A stretch of 64,000 nucleotides of DNA from Erythrobacter crassostreae (GTDB lineage: Bacteria; Pseudomonadota; Alphaproteobacteria; Sphingomonadales; Sphingomonadaceae), in assembly GCF_019204045.1 (NCBI RefSeq), contig NZ_JAGSPC010000004.1:44044-108043 (forward strand), read 5' to 3'. Each line of letters starts with the position of its first letter. The first letter of the stretch is position 1. Both the position numbers and the translations under genes were made by a program. Positions 16,905 to 25,152 of the stretch are shown here, in pieces. The notes under the pieces were generated by a model that saw only the letters and a program-made list of their open reading frames with translations, made no database searches and was not told where the DNA came from.

Positions 16905-19084
16905 AGCGCTTGATGCTCCTTGCAGCAGCCGCTGCGCTGTGCACTTTCCAGCATGATGCTGCGGCTGCATCCGTTCAGCCTCAAGCCGAGCAGATGTCGG
17001 AATTGCCGCCGCTTTACGCCGACGAATTGGCCCGCGCGAAAAACTTTGTCGATGAAATGATGGCAGAGGGCCTCGTTGTCCCGCTGCCCAAAGATCCCGG
17101 TGGCGGTTACACTCACGAGCAGCACAAGCGGAATTACAAGGCGATCTATCTGGGCGGCCAGATCTACCGGGTCACTGGCGACGAGGCATACCGCGACTAT
17201 GCGCGGGACATGCTGCTCGAATATGCCGAAATGTATCCGAAGTTGGGCGACCATCCTGCCAAGGCAAACCAGAATGTAGGCCGGTTGTTCTGGCAGGTGC
17301 TGAACGATGCAATGTGGCTGGTGCACGCTGTTCAAGGTTACGGCGATATCCGCGACACGCTCACATCCGCTGAGCGCGCGATGATCGATGATAACGTATT
17401 CCGTCCTGCCGCGAAGTTCCTTTCGGTTGATTCCGAACGCACTTTCAACCTGATCCACAACCATGCAACTTGGGCCACTGCGGGTGTCGGCATGACCGGT
17501 TACCTGTTGGGTGATCGGGATATGGTCGATCGTGCCTTGCTAGGATCAGACAAGAGCGGCGAGACCGGATTTATCCGCCAGACCGAACTGCTGTTTTCGC
17601 CGGACGGGTATTACACAGAAGGGCCGTATTATCAGCGGTTCGCTTTGCTGCCGTTCCTTGTGTTTGCGGACGCAATCGAACGCAACGAGCCAGAGCGCAA
17701 GATTTTCGAGCACCGCGATGGCATTCTGCTGAAGGCGCTGCGCACCACGGTTCAGCTTAGCTATCGCGGGTATTTCTTCCCGTTTAACGATGCGATCCGC
17801 GACAAGAGTTTGAAGACCGCAGAGCTCTATGACGGTATTGCCATCGCCTACGCCCAAACAGGTGATCCATCGCTGTTATCGGTGGCGGAATTTCAGGATC
17901 GCACAGTTCTGAGCAAGAACGGCATGATGGTCGCCAGCGACTTGGCAGCGGGCAAGGCAAAGCCGTTTCCCTTCAAATCCCTGATGCTTTCCGATGGCCC
18001 CGAAGGAAAGCAGGGCGCTGTCGCTGTGCTGCGCGATGGTCCGACCAATGCCGAAGGCGAGCCCTCGACCGCTCTGATCGCGAAGAACACCTCGCAGGGC
18101 ATGGGCCACGGCCACTTCGATAAGCTTGCCTGGCAAATGTACGATAACGGGAACGAGATCGTCCGCGACTATGGTGCGGCCCGGTTCCTAAACATCGTTG
18201 CCAAAGAGGGAGGGCGTTACCTCCCCGAGAACGAGACTTGGGCAAAATCGTCTATCGCGCACAACACGTTGGTCGTTGATGAAAAGAGCCACTTCGACGG
18301 AGACGTGAAACTCGCGAGTGCCAAGGCCCCAAGTCAGCTCTACTTCTCGGATGCGGACGGGTTGCAAGTTTCAAGCGGGCGGATTGCAGAGGCCTATCCG
18401 GGCGTTTTGATGCAGCGCACCCTTATCGTGCCAGACATTCCTGGCCTTGAGGCGCCCGTCGTACTCGATCTGGTGCGTGGCCGCAGCCGTGATGCGCACC
18501 AATATGATTTGCCGTTGCATTACAGCGGGCACATCATGGAGTTCGACTTTGCCGTCGATAGCAATGTCGAAGCGCGGCCGGTCCTAGGCGAAGCCAATGG
18601 CTATCAGCATATCTGGGTGGATGCTCAGGCGAAGCGGGATGATGGCAAAGGCGCGCTTACATGGATTCTGGATGGGCGTTTTTACACCTACCGGTTCGCT
18701 GGCAACGGCCCGATTGATGTTGTGTTGGGTGAAACCGGGGCCAATGATCCGAATTTTAACTTGCGGCGCGAGCCGCTGATCATGCTCCGCGCCAGCCGTG
18801 AAAATGGGCAGGCGAGTTTCGCCAGTTTGCTCGAGGCGCACGGCAAATATGACGGAGCCGCCGAACAGACGGTAGCCAGTCGAAGCCGTGTAGCAGACCT
18901 TGACCATTCCTGGATTGAAGGCGTGGATATTGTGCGACTGACCCTGAAATCAGGGCAGCGTTTTGCGATTGCAGTGTCACATCAACCCGATCCCGAGGCG
19001 GCGCATAGCGTTACCATCGATGGCGAGACAATCGCCTGGACCGGCTTTGCTGCTGTGGTCGCCCTAACCGACGAGGGGAACTAG
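16901..19084 (+). CDS. PL17-family oligoalginate lyase
   Basis: 727 residues with a signal peptide (MKRLMLLAAAAALCTFQHDA, cut near AAAS). It releases unsaturated monouronate from alginate oligomers. The N-terminal (alpha/alpha) toroid has N187-H188 in NLIHNHATW and Y244 in EGPYYQRF, whose 57-residue spacing equals that of the catalytic N201/H202/Y258 of the exo-lyase Alg17C. The C-terminal heparinase II/III-like beta-sandwich starts near 360 and includes QGMGHGHFDKLAWQMYDNGN. The signal peptide places it in the periplasm, working on oligomers from the PL6 enzyme. Coupled to the upstream gene by ATGA and three bases from kdgF. Confidence 0.93.
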   Translation: MKRLMLLAAAAALCTFQHDAAAASVQPQAEQMSELPPLYADELARAKNFVDEMMAEGLVVPLPKDPGGGYTHEQHKRNYKAIYLGGQIYRVTGDEAYRDYARDMLLEYAEMYPKLGDHPAKANQNVGRLFWQVLNDAMWLVHAVQGYGDIRDTLTSAERAMIDDNVFRPAAKFLSVDSERTFNLIHNHATWATAGVGMTGYLLGDRDMVDRALLGSDKSGETGFIRQTELLFSPDGYYTEGPYYQRFALLPFLVFADAIERNEPERKIFEHRDGILLKALRTTVQLSYRGYFFPFNDAIRDKSLKTAELYDGIAIAYAQTGDPSLLSVAEFQDRTVLSKNGMMVASDLAAGKAKPFPFKSLMLSDGPEGKQGAVAVLRDGPTNAEGEPSTALIAKNTSQGMGHGHFDKLAWQMYDNGNEIVRDYGAARFLNIVAKEGGRYLPENETWAKSSIAHNTLVVDEKSHFDGDVKLASAKAPSQLYFSDADGLQVSSGRIAEAYPGVLMQRTLIVPDIPGLEAPVVLDLVRGRSRDAHQYDLPLHYSGHIMEFDFAVDSNVEARPVLGEANGYQHIWVDAQAKRDDGKGALTWILDGRFYTYRFAGNGPIDVVLGETGANDPNFNLRREPLIMLRASRENGQASFASLLEAHGKYDGAAEQTVASRSRVADLDHSWIEGVDIVRLTLKSGQRFAIAVSHQPDPEAAHSVTIDGETIAWTGFAAVVALTDEGN

Positions 19085-19087
19085 AAC

Positions 19088-19450
19088 ATGGCAACACTGG
19101 TAAGCACTTCCAGCCCGGCCTTTGTGGTCGCGGACAAGACGCCAAGGGAAGAACTTGGCGGCGGTATCTCGCGCCAAATCCTCGGATATGGTCCAGAGAT
19201 CATGATCGTGCGGGTTTGGTTTGAAAGAGGTTCGGTGGGTGATGTGCATTCGCATCCCCACAGCCAATCGACCTATGTCGAAAGCGGGCAATTTGAAGTC
19301 TTTATAGACGGAGAGAAAAAGGTGCTTGGCGCAGGCGACAGCTTCTACATCGCGCCGCACCTTGATCACGGCGCGGTGTGCCTTGAGAAAGGGGTGCTGC
19401 TCGACACGTTCAGCCCCGCACGCGAAGACTTTTTGAGCGAGGGGAACTAA
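19088..19450 (+). CDS. kdgF: KdgF-type cupin, unsaturated uronate linearisation
   Basis: 120 residues, a single cupin domain without signal peptide. KdgF proteins convert the cyclic 4,5-unsaturated uronates released by pectin and alginate lyases to the open keto form (DEH). The metal site is visible: DVHSHPHSQSTYVESGQFEV with histidines 54, 56 and 58 and Gln60, then a later His in IAPHLDHGAVC. Start ATG lies three bases after the PL17 stop with a GAGGGGAA ribosome site. The next gene starts two bases after its TAA. Position inside the lyase operon supports the assignment. Confidence 0.9.
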   Translation: MATLVSTSSPAFVVADKTPREELGGGISRQILGYGPEIMIVRVWFERGSVGDVHSHPHSQSTYVESGQFEVFIDGEKKVLGAGDSFYIAPHLDHGAVCLEKGVLLDTFSPAREDFLSEGN

Positions 19451-19452
19451 TC

Positions 19453-20724
19453 ATGTTGCGCTATGGGATTGTTATACTCGTCGCGGTCGCAACGGTCATC
19501 AACTACATTGATCGCGGCGCACTCGGGTTTTTATGGCCGGAAATTTCGCAAGATCTTGGGCTCACGGAGCTTGATTATGCGATCATTCTGAACGTTTTCA
19601 CGTTTGCCTATGCGTTTGGTCAGTCACTGTTTGGCAAGATCTTTGATTGGATCGGGACCCGCTTGGGCTTTGTTCTGTCTATTGTCGTTTGGTCTGCTGC
19701 CACGATGCTTCATGCAGCGGCGGCCGGCCTGACCAGCTTCGCGGTGTTCCGTGCGCTTTTGGGTGTATCCGAAGCAGGAAACTGGCCCGGCGCTACCAAG
19801 GCGAATGCCGAGTGGTTTCCGATCAACGAACGGGCGCTTGCGCAAGGTATCTTTAACTCAGGTGCGGCCATTGGCGGTATCGTCTCCGCTCCGATAATCG
19901 GGCTCTTGTTCGTCTGGCTCGGTAGCTGGCAAGCAACCTTTGTTGCCATCGGCGCGCTTGGTTTCCTGTGGCTCGTTCCTTGGCTTATCGTCTATAAAAG
20001 CGGCCCGGACGCGCACCCTTGGATCAGCGAGAAAGAACGCGAATACATCCTTACTGGCCAGCGCAATGTTGAGACCAACGAAGTCGCTGACTATGCACCT
20101 GACACGGGTGAAATCCTGAGCCGCAAGGAAAGCTGGGGCGTTATTATGGCCAGCTTTTTCCTTGATCCGATCTGGTGGCTCTTTGTGGGCTGGCTCCCGA
20201 TCTACCTATATAAGACATACGGTTTTGGCGTCGAAGAAATCGCGGTTTACGCATGGATTCCCTATGTCGGCGCGATGTTCGGTGCCTGGTTCGGCGGGCT
20301 GCTTGCAGGCAACCGGATCAAGGCCGGTTGGACTGTAAACCGCACTCGTAAGACTGTTATCGGCCTTGGTGGCTTGATCATGCTCGGTTCTTTGCTTGCT
20401 ACTACGCAGGCAAGCACTCCGCTTGTTGCAGTGCTTATGATGGCAGTGATCCTGTTTGGCTTCCAAACTGCGGTCGGTAACATCCAGACACTGCCAAGCG
20501 ATTTCTACAGCGGTAAGTCTGTTGGCACCCTCGCTGGCTTTGCCGGTACAGCTGCGAAGCTCGCGGTGGTCATGCTGAACTTCCTGATCCCGGTCATCAC
20601 CGTGAATAGCTATGCGCCTGCCTTTATTGTCGGCGCTGGCCTTGCGATCATGACGGTTCTTTCGGTGCTGGTCCTGTGTCCAGAGATCAAACCACTCAAA
20701 CCTACTCAAACCAAAACGGCCTAA
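19453..20724 (+). CDS. MFS transporter (ACS family), probable DEH/uronate importer
   Basis: 423 residues, about 12 membrane segments. The N-terminus VAVATVINYIDRGALGFLWP is the anion:cation symporter hallmark of hexuronate transporters such as ExuT. The loop between helices 2 and 3 reads FGQSLFGKIFDWIGTRLGF, a variant of the MFS D-x-G-x-R-x-x signature. LLGVSEAGNWPGATKANAEW is the conserved helix-4 region of hexuronate carriers. It would carry unsaturated uronate or DEH across the inner membrane for the reductase and kinase that follow. It lies in the operon two bases after kdgF. Confidence 0.85.
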   Translation: MLRYGIVILVAVATVINYIDRGALGFLWPEISQDLGLTELDYAIILNVFTFAYAFGQSLFGKIFDWIGTRLGFVLSIVVWSAATMLHAAAAGLTSFAVFRALLGVSEAGNWPGATKANAEWFPINERALAQGIFNSGAAIGGIVSAPIIGLLFVWLGSWQATFVAIGALGFLWLVPWLIVYKSGPDAHPWISEKEREYILTGQRNVETNEVADYAPDTGEILSRKESWGVIMASFFLDPIWWLFVGWLPIYLYKTYGFGVEEIAVYAWIPYVGAMFGAWFGGLLAGNRIKAGWTVNRTRKTVIGLGGLIMLGSLLATTQASTPLVAVLMMAVILFGFQTAVGNIQTLPSDFYSGKSVGTLAGFAGTAAKLAVVMLNFLIPVITVNSYAPAFIVGAGLAIMTVLSVLVLCPEIKPLKPTQTKTA

Positions 20725-20755
20725 GGCCACGCATATTCCTAAAAGGGGAAACTAA

Positions 20756-21511
20756 ATGAAATTTGCAGGCAAAGTGGCAGTCGTAACCGGCGGAAGCCGT
20801 GACATCGGCCGCGCTATCTGTGTGAAACTGGCAAGCGAAGGCGCCAATGTTGTTGTGAATTACAACAGCAATGAAGCGGACGCGGACGCAACTCTCGCAG
20901 CGATCGAAGCAGCTGGCGGCGGCAAAGGCATCAAAGTCAAAGCCGACGTTACCAAATCCGCTGATGTCGCTGCTCTTGTCGCTGCGACGCGCGAAGCGTT
21001 TGGTGATAGCATCGATGTGCTCGTCAACAATGCTGGCGGCCTTGTCGCACGCAAGACGCTTTCTGAAATGGATGAAGAGTTTTTCAACTTCGTCATGCAG
21101 CTCAACGTGACATCTACCTTTATGGCCACGCAGGCTGTTGCGCCGCATATGGGCGAGGGCAGCGCGATCGTGAACCTTGCTTCGCTGGCAGGACGTGATG
21201 GCGGCGGCGGCGGTGCGTCTGCCTATGCCACATCAAAAGGCGCAGTGATGACCTTTACCCGTGCAATGGCAAAAGAGCTGGGCCCTAAAGGCATCCGTGT
21301 GAACGCGCTTTGCCCGGGCATGATTGCGACGGCGTTCCATGACAAATTCACTCCTGACGCAGCGCGTGAGAATGTTGCCAACAGCACCCCTCTCAAACGT
21401 CAGGGGCGCGCCGAAGAAACAGCAGATGCTGTCGCTTATCTGGCATCCGACGAGGCGTCGTTCATCAACGGCGCGAATGTCGATATCAATGGCGGCCTTG
21501 CTTACTCGTAA
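20756..21511 (+). CDS. SDR-family reductase, probable DEH reductase
   Basis: 251 residues, classical short-chain dehydrogenase. Rossmann start VAVVTGGSRDIGRAICVKLA, cofactor-side VVVNYNSNEADAD (neutral/basic end of beta-2 fits NADPH), NNAGG around 90, catalytic Ser in NLASLAGRDGGG, and Tyr/Lys in SAYATSKGA. The C-terminus DINGGLAYS is typical. In alginate pathways the enzyme at this step reduces DEH to 2-keto-3-deoxygluconate, and the next gene phosphorylates that product. Substrate is inferred from the operon; the fold is certain. A GGGGAAA ribosome site precedes the ATG. Confidence 0.85.
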   Translation: MKFAGKVAVVTGGSRDIGRAICVKLASEGANVVVNYNSNEADADATLAAIEAAGGGKGIKVKADVTKSADVAALVAATREAFGDSIDVLVNNAGGLVARKTLSEMDEEFFNFVMQLNVTSTFMATQAVAPHMGEGSAIVNLASLAGRDGGGGGASAYATSKGAVMTFTRAMAKELGPKGIRVNALCPGMIATAFHDKFTPDAARENVANSTPLKRQGRAEETADAVAYLASDEASFINGANVDINGGLAYS

Positions 21512-21568
21512 GCCGCCCAAAACCGCCGCGCTGTCTCGGCAGTGCGGTGAAAAACTGAATACACAATT

Positions 21569-21603
21569 CGCGCGCCAAGCTGATGATGGCAGCTTGGCGC
21601 GCG
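21569..21603 (+). other. Intercistronic 14-base-pair hairpin before kdgK
   Basis: Perfect inverted repeat CGCGCGCCAAGCTG / CAGCTTGGCGCGCG with a 7-base loop in the 111-base gap between the reductase and KDG kinase genes, 19 bases before the kinase ATG. No T-run follows, so it is not a classical terminator. It may stabilise the upstream message or modulate kinase translation. Confidence 0.75.
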
Positions 21604-21622
21604 CCTAAAGGACCTTCTCCCC

Positions 21623-22654
21623 ATGACCGACTTTTTATCATTTGGTGAAATCATGCTGCGGCTGAAGACACCTGGCCACCAGCGTTTCTTTCAGTCGCAT
21701 GAGTTTGAAGCGACCTTTGGCGGAGGCGAGGCAAATGTCGCTGTTGCGCTGTCGAACTACGGCTTGGACGCGGGATTCGTCAGCGCGCTGCCGGACAATG
21801 ATATCGGCGAAAACGCGATCATGGAGCTGCGCAAGTTCGGCGTTGATACCGCCCATGTCAGCCGCTCAGGCGACCGGGTCGGGATCTATTTCCTCGAAAC
21901 CGGATCAAACCAGCGCCCTTCTAAAGTTGTTTATGACCGGGCGAACTCATCGATCTGCAATGCAGGCATGGACGAGTTTGACTGGCCTACAATCTTTAAA
22001 GGGGCAAAGTGGCTCCACATCACCGGGATCACTCCGGCGCTAAGCCAGTCGGCGGCCGACCTTTCGATGGCCTGTGTAAAGGCTGCGAAAGAAGCGGGCG
22101 TTACCGTCTCATGCGACTTCAATTTCCGCGGTAAGCTTTGGAAGTACGGTAAGACCGCACCAGAGGTGATGCGCGAGCTGGTGAAGTATGTTGATGTCGG
22201 CATTGCGAACGAGGAAGACTGTCAGAAGTCGCTCGATATCAGTGTGGATGTGGACGTTGAGAGCGGCGAGCTCGACACAGCCAAGTATGAGGCGCTGGGC
22301 CAGAAGGTGCTCGACATCTACCCGAACATGCACACGATCGCGATCACTCTGCGTGAAAGCCTTAGCGCGGACCGCAACAACTGGTCGGCATGCTTGCGGA
22401 CACGCGAAGGCGGATTCAAGTTGTCCAAGAAGTACGAGCTTAGCGACATCGTTGACCGTGTCGGAGGCGGGGACAGCTTTGCTTCTGCGCTCATCTATGG
22501 GCTTAACGCTTACGAAGACCGTCAGCAGAGCCTTGAATTTGCGGTTGCTGCCAGCGCGCTCAAGCACACAATCATGGGCGACTTTAACCGCGTTACCGTG
22601 CCTGAAGTTAAAAAACTCATGAGCGGTGATGGATCGGGACGGGTGCAGCGCTAA
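21623..22654 (+). CDS. kdgK: 2-keto-3-deoxygluconate kinase (PfkB family)
   Basis: 343 residues. Phosphorylates KDG to KDPG, the entry to the last Entner-Doudoroff step. PfkB signatures are present: [20 protein letters not shown] near 30-50 and [20 protein letters not shown] near 280 with the catalytic Asp in [26 protein letters not shown] at the start is the KdgK substrate-side pattern. Last gene of the alginate operon, ending before a strong terminator. No KDPG aldolase is in the window, so that step must be encoded elsewhere. Confidence 0.93.
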   Translation: MTDFLSFGEIMLRLKTPGHQRFFQSHEFEATFGGGEANVAVALSNYGLDAGFVSALPDNDIGENAIMELRKFGVDTAHVSRSGDRVGIYFLETGSNQRPSKVVYDRANSSICNAGMDEFDWPTIFKGAKWLHITGITPALSQSAADLSMACVKAAKEAGVTVSCDFNFRGKLWKYGKTAPEVMRELVKYVDVGIANEEDCQKSLDISVDVDVESGELDTAKYEALGQKVLDIYPNMHTIAITLRESLSADRNNWSACLRTREGGFKLSKKYELSDIVDRVGGGDSFASALIYGLNAYEDRQQSLEFAVAASALKHTIMGDFNRVTVPEVKKLMSGDGSGRVQR

Positions 22655-22684
22655 GACACAGCACGGAGTTATTGCAGTCCTAAG

Positions 22685-22736
22685 CGCGCCGGTTTGGCCT
22701 AGCATCGATTTGCTTGGCCAGACCGGCGCGTTTTTT
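22685..22736 (+). terminator. Rho-independent terminator of the alginate operon
   Basis: Stem CGCGCCGGT (22685-22693) with ACCGGCGCG (22722-22730), extended inward by GGCC/GGCC, followed by six T at 22731-22736. About 30 bases after the kdgK stop. Confidence 0.9.
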
Positions 22737-22791
22737 GTTTCTTGGTTCTCGCCGCTTGGAAAGGCGCCTTGGCAGGCCTTGCACACCCAAT

Positions 22792-22807
22792 CTGACAACG
22801 TTATCAA
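22792..22807 (+). promoter_or_regulatory. LacI-type operator before the cupin-gntP operon
   Basis: CTGACAACGTTATCAA, a near palindrome with the central CG typical of LacI-family operators, 25 bases before the cupin ATG. It matches the sites at 27776, 38191 and 43996. The LacI regulator at 30248 is the obvious candidate binder. Confidence 0.65.
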
Positions 22808-22831
22808 TACGTCAAAAATGAGGGGAATTCC

Positions 22832-23305
22832 ATGACTATTCGAGCTGTACCTGCCGTACTTGCGTTGCTTGGAGCCGCCGCGTGCGCGCCTAGCGAAGCC
22901 CCGACCGATGACAACTCGGTTGTTGAAGTAAGCGGGCAGGAAACGCGTGTCCTCACGCCAGAAACCGCCAAGACGACAAATGAAGAGTGGGGTGATTTTG
23001 CCGAATACTTCGAAGGTGAGACCGCCGGCACAACCGACCTGCTTTCCGGTACCGCGACGATCAAGGCGGGCTTAGAAATTCACCCACCGCACCGCCATGC
23101 CGAAGAAGAGTTTCTAATGGTCATTGCAGGGGAGGGCGAGTGGACCGTTGGTGAAGAGACATTCGCCGCTGCCAAAGGCGACATGCTTTATGCGGCCGCG
23201 TGGGATCTCCATGGTATCAAAAACACCGGCGAAGAACCGCTGACTTTTGTTTTCTGGAAATGGAATTCGCGCGGGCTTCCTGTGCCAGTTGATCCTGAAT
23301 TGTGA
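22832..23305 (+). CDS. Exported cupin-domain protein
   Basis: 157 residues. The N-terminus MTIRAVPAVLALLGAAACAP is a signal peptide with a possible but weak lipobox ending at the cysteine, so it is periplasmic, perhaps lipid-anchored. Residues 70-145 are a cupin barrel with HPPHRHAEEEFLMVIAGEGE and WDLHGIKNTGEEPLTFVFWK, giving the usual His/His/Glu/His metal set. Function is not known from sequence; a periplasmic sugar-isomerising or lactone-handling role would fit. Its stop overlaps the GTG start of the gluconate permease by four bases, so the two are co-translated. Confidence 0.75.
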   Translation: MTIRAVPAVLALLGAAACAPSEAPTDDNSVVEVSGQETRVLTPETAKTTNEEWGDFAEYFEGETAGTTDLLSGTATIKAGLEIHPPHRHAEEEFLMVIAGEGEWTVGEETFAAAKGDMLYAAAWDLHGIKNTGEEPLTFVFWKWNSRGLPVPVDPEL

Positions 23306-24666
23306 GCAATCTTGCCGAGTTTCTAACAGAATGGCAGCCATTGCTGGCGACAGTTGTTGGGGTTGCCGGGCTGTTGATCTTGATCATCGTCCGCAGGGTC
23401 AATGCGTTTGCGGCCTTGCTGTTCGGCGCGCTTGCGACGGGTCTGATGGCGGGCCTTTCTCCGCCTGCGGTGATTGATGCGGTAACGAATGGGTTCGCGG
23501 GTGTTCTCGGCTTTATCGCTGTGATTGTCGGGCTTGGTGCCTTGCTCGGTGTCTATCTCGAAGCCAGCGGCGGCGCGTCGGCTATGGCGCGCTCGATAAT
23601 CGGCAATCGCCCAGCTGGCCCCGCTGGCATTGCAATGGGCTTTGTCGGCCTGATCATAGCCATCCCCGTGTTCTTCGATGTCGGCTTGATCCTGCTTTTC
23701 CCGCTGGTTCAGGCACTTGCGAAACGCGCCGGCAAACCGGCGCTCTATTTCGGATTGCCGCTGCTTGCCGGATTGGCAACGGCCCATGCCTTTATTCCGC
23801 CGACCCCCGGCCCGGTTGCCGTGGCCGAAATCCTTTCCGCCGAACTTGGCCTTGTGATCATTTGTGGTTTGATCGCAGGCATACCGGCGATGTTGGTTGC
23901 TGGCCCGTACTACGCCCGATTTGCCGACGGGCGCGGTTGGTTGGAGGCTGGCGGAGCGGTGCCAGTTGATCTTCAAAGCGAAGAGGTAATGCAGACTGAT
24001 GCCACATCCGATTTGGCGATGCGCGCCATGGCAGTGTTGGCGTTGCCATTAGTGCTTATTGTTGTCGCCGCTTTTGCTCCGATCCTCGGCGTCCAAAGCG
24101 AAGCCATCGCATTTGTGGGCCATCCCTTCGTTGCGCTGATGATCGGCTGCGCGCTCGCGGCGTGGCTGCTGCGCGGTGATAGCGAAGCAGGCAAAAAGCG
24201 GTTGCAGGATGGACTGACCCGCGCTTTCGAACCCACTGCTGTCATCTTGCTCGTCACGGGTGCGGGCGGGGCTTTCAAACAAGTGCTGGTCGATACGGGC
24301 GCTGGTAAGCTTCTCGCGGAGAGCTTCCTAGGCGCGGGCATTACGCCCATCATCGCTGGCTTTCTGCTCGCGGCGATTGTTCGTGTCGCGCAAGGATCGG
24401 CAACAGTAGCCATGCTGACCGCCGCAGGATTATGTGCGCCGCTGGCGGCGGCCGCCGGTCTCGAAGGGTGGGATCTGGCACGCATGGTGATCGCCATCGC
24501 CGCCGGGGCGAGCATTGTGAGCCATGTGAACGATTCCGGTTTCTGGCTTGTCTCACGCTATTTCGGGATCGATGCAAAGCAGACGCTGCGCACTTGGACT
24601 GTCGCATCAACTTTGGTTGGCTGCGTGGGCTTTGCGGCCGTGTTGGCGATGGGGTTAGTGCTCTAG
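23302..24666 (+). CDS. GntP-family gluconate permease
   Basis: 454 residues, about 12-14 hydrophobic segments. Family markers: FIAVIVGLGALLGVYLEASG, IAIPVFFDVGLILLFPLVQA, HAFIPPTPGPVAVAEILSAE and HVNDSGFWLVSRYFGI near the C-terminus, all characteristic of gluconate:proton symporters. It starts with GTG (GTGAGC) overlapping the upstream cupin stop. It would import gluconate formed in the periplasm. Its last 12 bases overlap the end of the gluconokinase gene on the other strand, so both meet head to tail with the metabolic next step. Confidence 0.92.
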   Translation: MSNLAEFLTEWQPLLATVVGVAGLLILIIVRRVNAFAALLFGALATGLMAGLSPPAVIDAVTNGFAGVLGFIAVIVGLGALLGVYLEASGGASAMARSIIGNRPAGPAGIAMGFVGLIIAIPVFFDVGLILLFPLVQALAKRAGKPALYFGLPLLAGLATAHAFIPPTPGPVAVAEILSAELGLVIICGLIAGIPAMLVAGPYYARFADGRGWLEAGGAVPVDLQSEEVMQTDATSDLAMRAMAVLALPLVLIVVAAFAPILGVQSEAIAFVGHPFVALMIGCALAAWLLRGDSEAGKKRLQDGLTRAFEPTAVILLVTGAGGAFKQVLVDTGAGKLLAESFLGAGITPIIAGFLLAAIVRVAQGSATVAMLTAAGLCAPLAAAAGLEGWDLARMVIAIAAGASIVSHVNDSGFWLVSRYFGIDAKQTLRTWTVASTLVGCVGFAAVLAMGLVL

Positions 24667-25146
24667 CTGACTGATAATCGCATCAGTGATCGTCTCGACA
24701 TCGGCAAGACCATCAACTGTCAGCGCGCTATCCGGCACACTGAGCGTATCAAGCTGACTTTGGAGCAGCGATACCGGCATAAAGTGCTCTCTGTTCTCCA
24801 TCCTTTTAACCAGCTCTTCGCGCGGAACATTAAGATGAATGAACCGGACATCGAAGTCTGGTGCATTTGAAAGGCGTTCTTGAACAAAAGGCGTGAGAGC
24901 CGAACACGCTACGACCATTACCGGAGCATTGCCGTAATTTGCGGATTTCAGCATAGATTCGATCCAGCCGATCCTGTCGCTATCATCAAGCGGAACGCCC
25001 GAAGCCATTTTGGCCAGGTTCTTTTCGGGATGATAGTCATCCCCCTCTAACATCGGCACGTCAAGCGCATCGGACAGTGCGCGTGCGACAGTGGATTTTC
25101 CGCACCCGCTTGGCCCCATAATCACAATCAGGCGACGATCCGCCAT
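24655..25146 (-). CDS. gntK: Gluconokinase
   Basis: 163 residues. Phosphorylates gluconate to 6-phosphogluconate. Walker A GPSGCGKSTVARALS at 11-25, then LEGDDYHPEKNLAKMASGVP, the gluconate-binding segment, and SDRIGWIESM. The ending EHFMPVSLLQSQLDTL is a GntK signature. Six bases separate it from the GH3 gene upstream on the same strand, so it is transcribed with the beta-glucosidase, linking glucoside hydrolysis with gluconate use. Confidence 0.94.
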   Translation of the reverse strand: MADRRLIVIMGPSGCGKSTVARALSDALDVPMLEGDDYHPEKNLAKMASGVPLDDSDRIGWIESMLKSANYGNAPVMVVACSALTPFVQERLSNAPDFDVRFIHLNVPREELVKRMENREHFMPVSLLQSQLDTLSVPDSALTVDGLADVETITDAIISQLEH

Positions 25147-25152
25147 AGCGGA

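Noticed and set aside
22109..22807. 232-codon minus-strand open frame across kdgK and the terminator
   Set aside because: Runs through a well-supported kinase gene and a terminator hairpin; no family resemblance.
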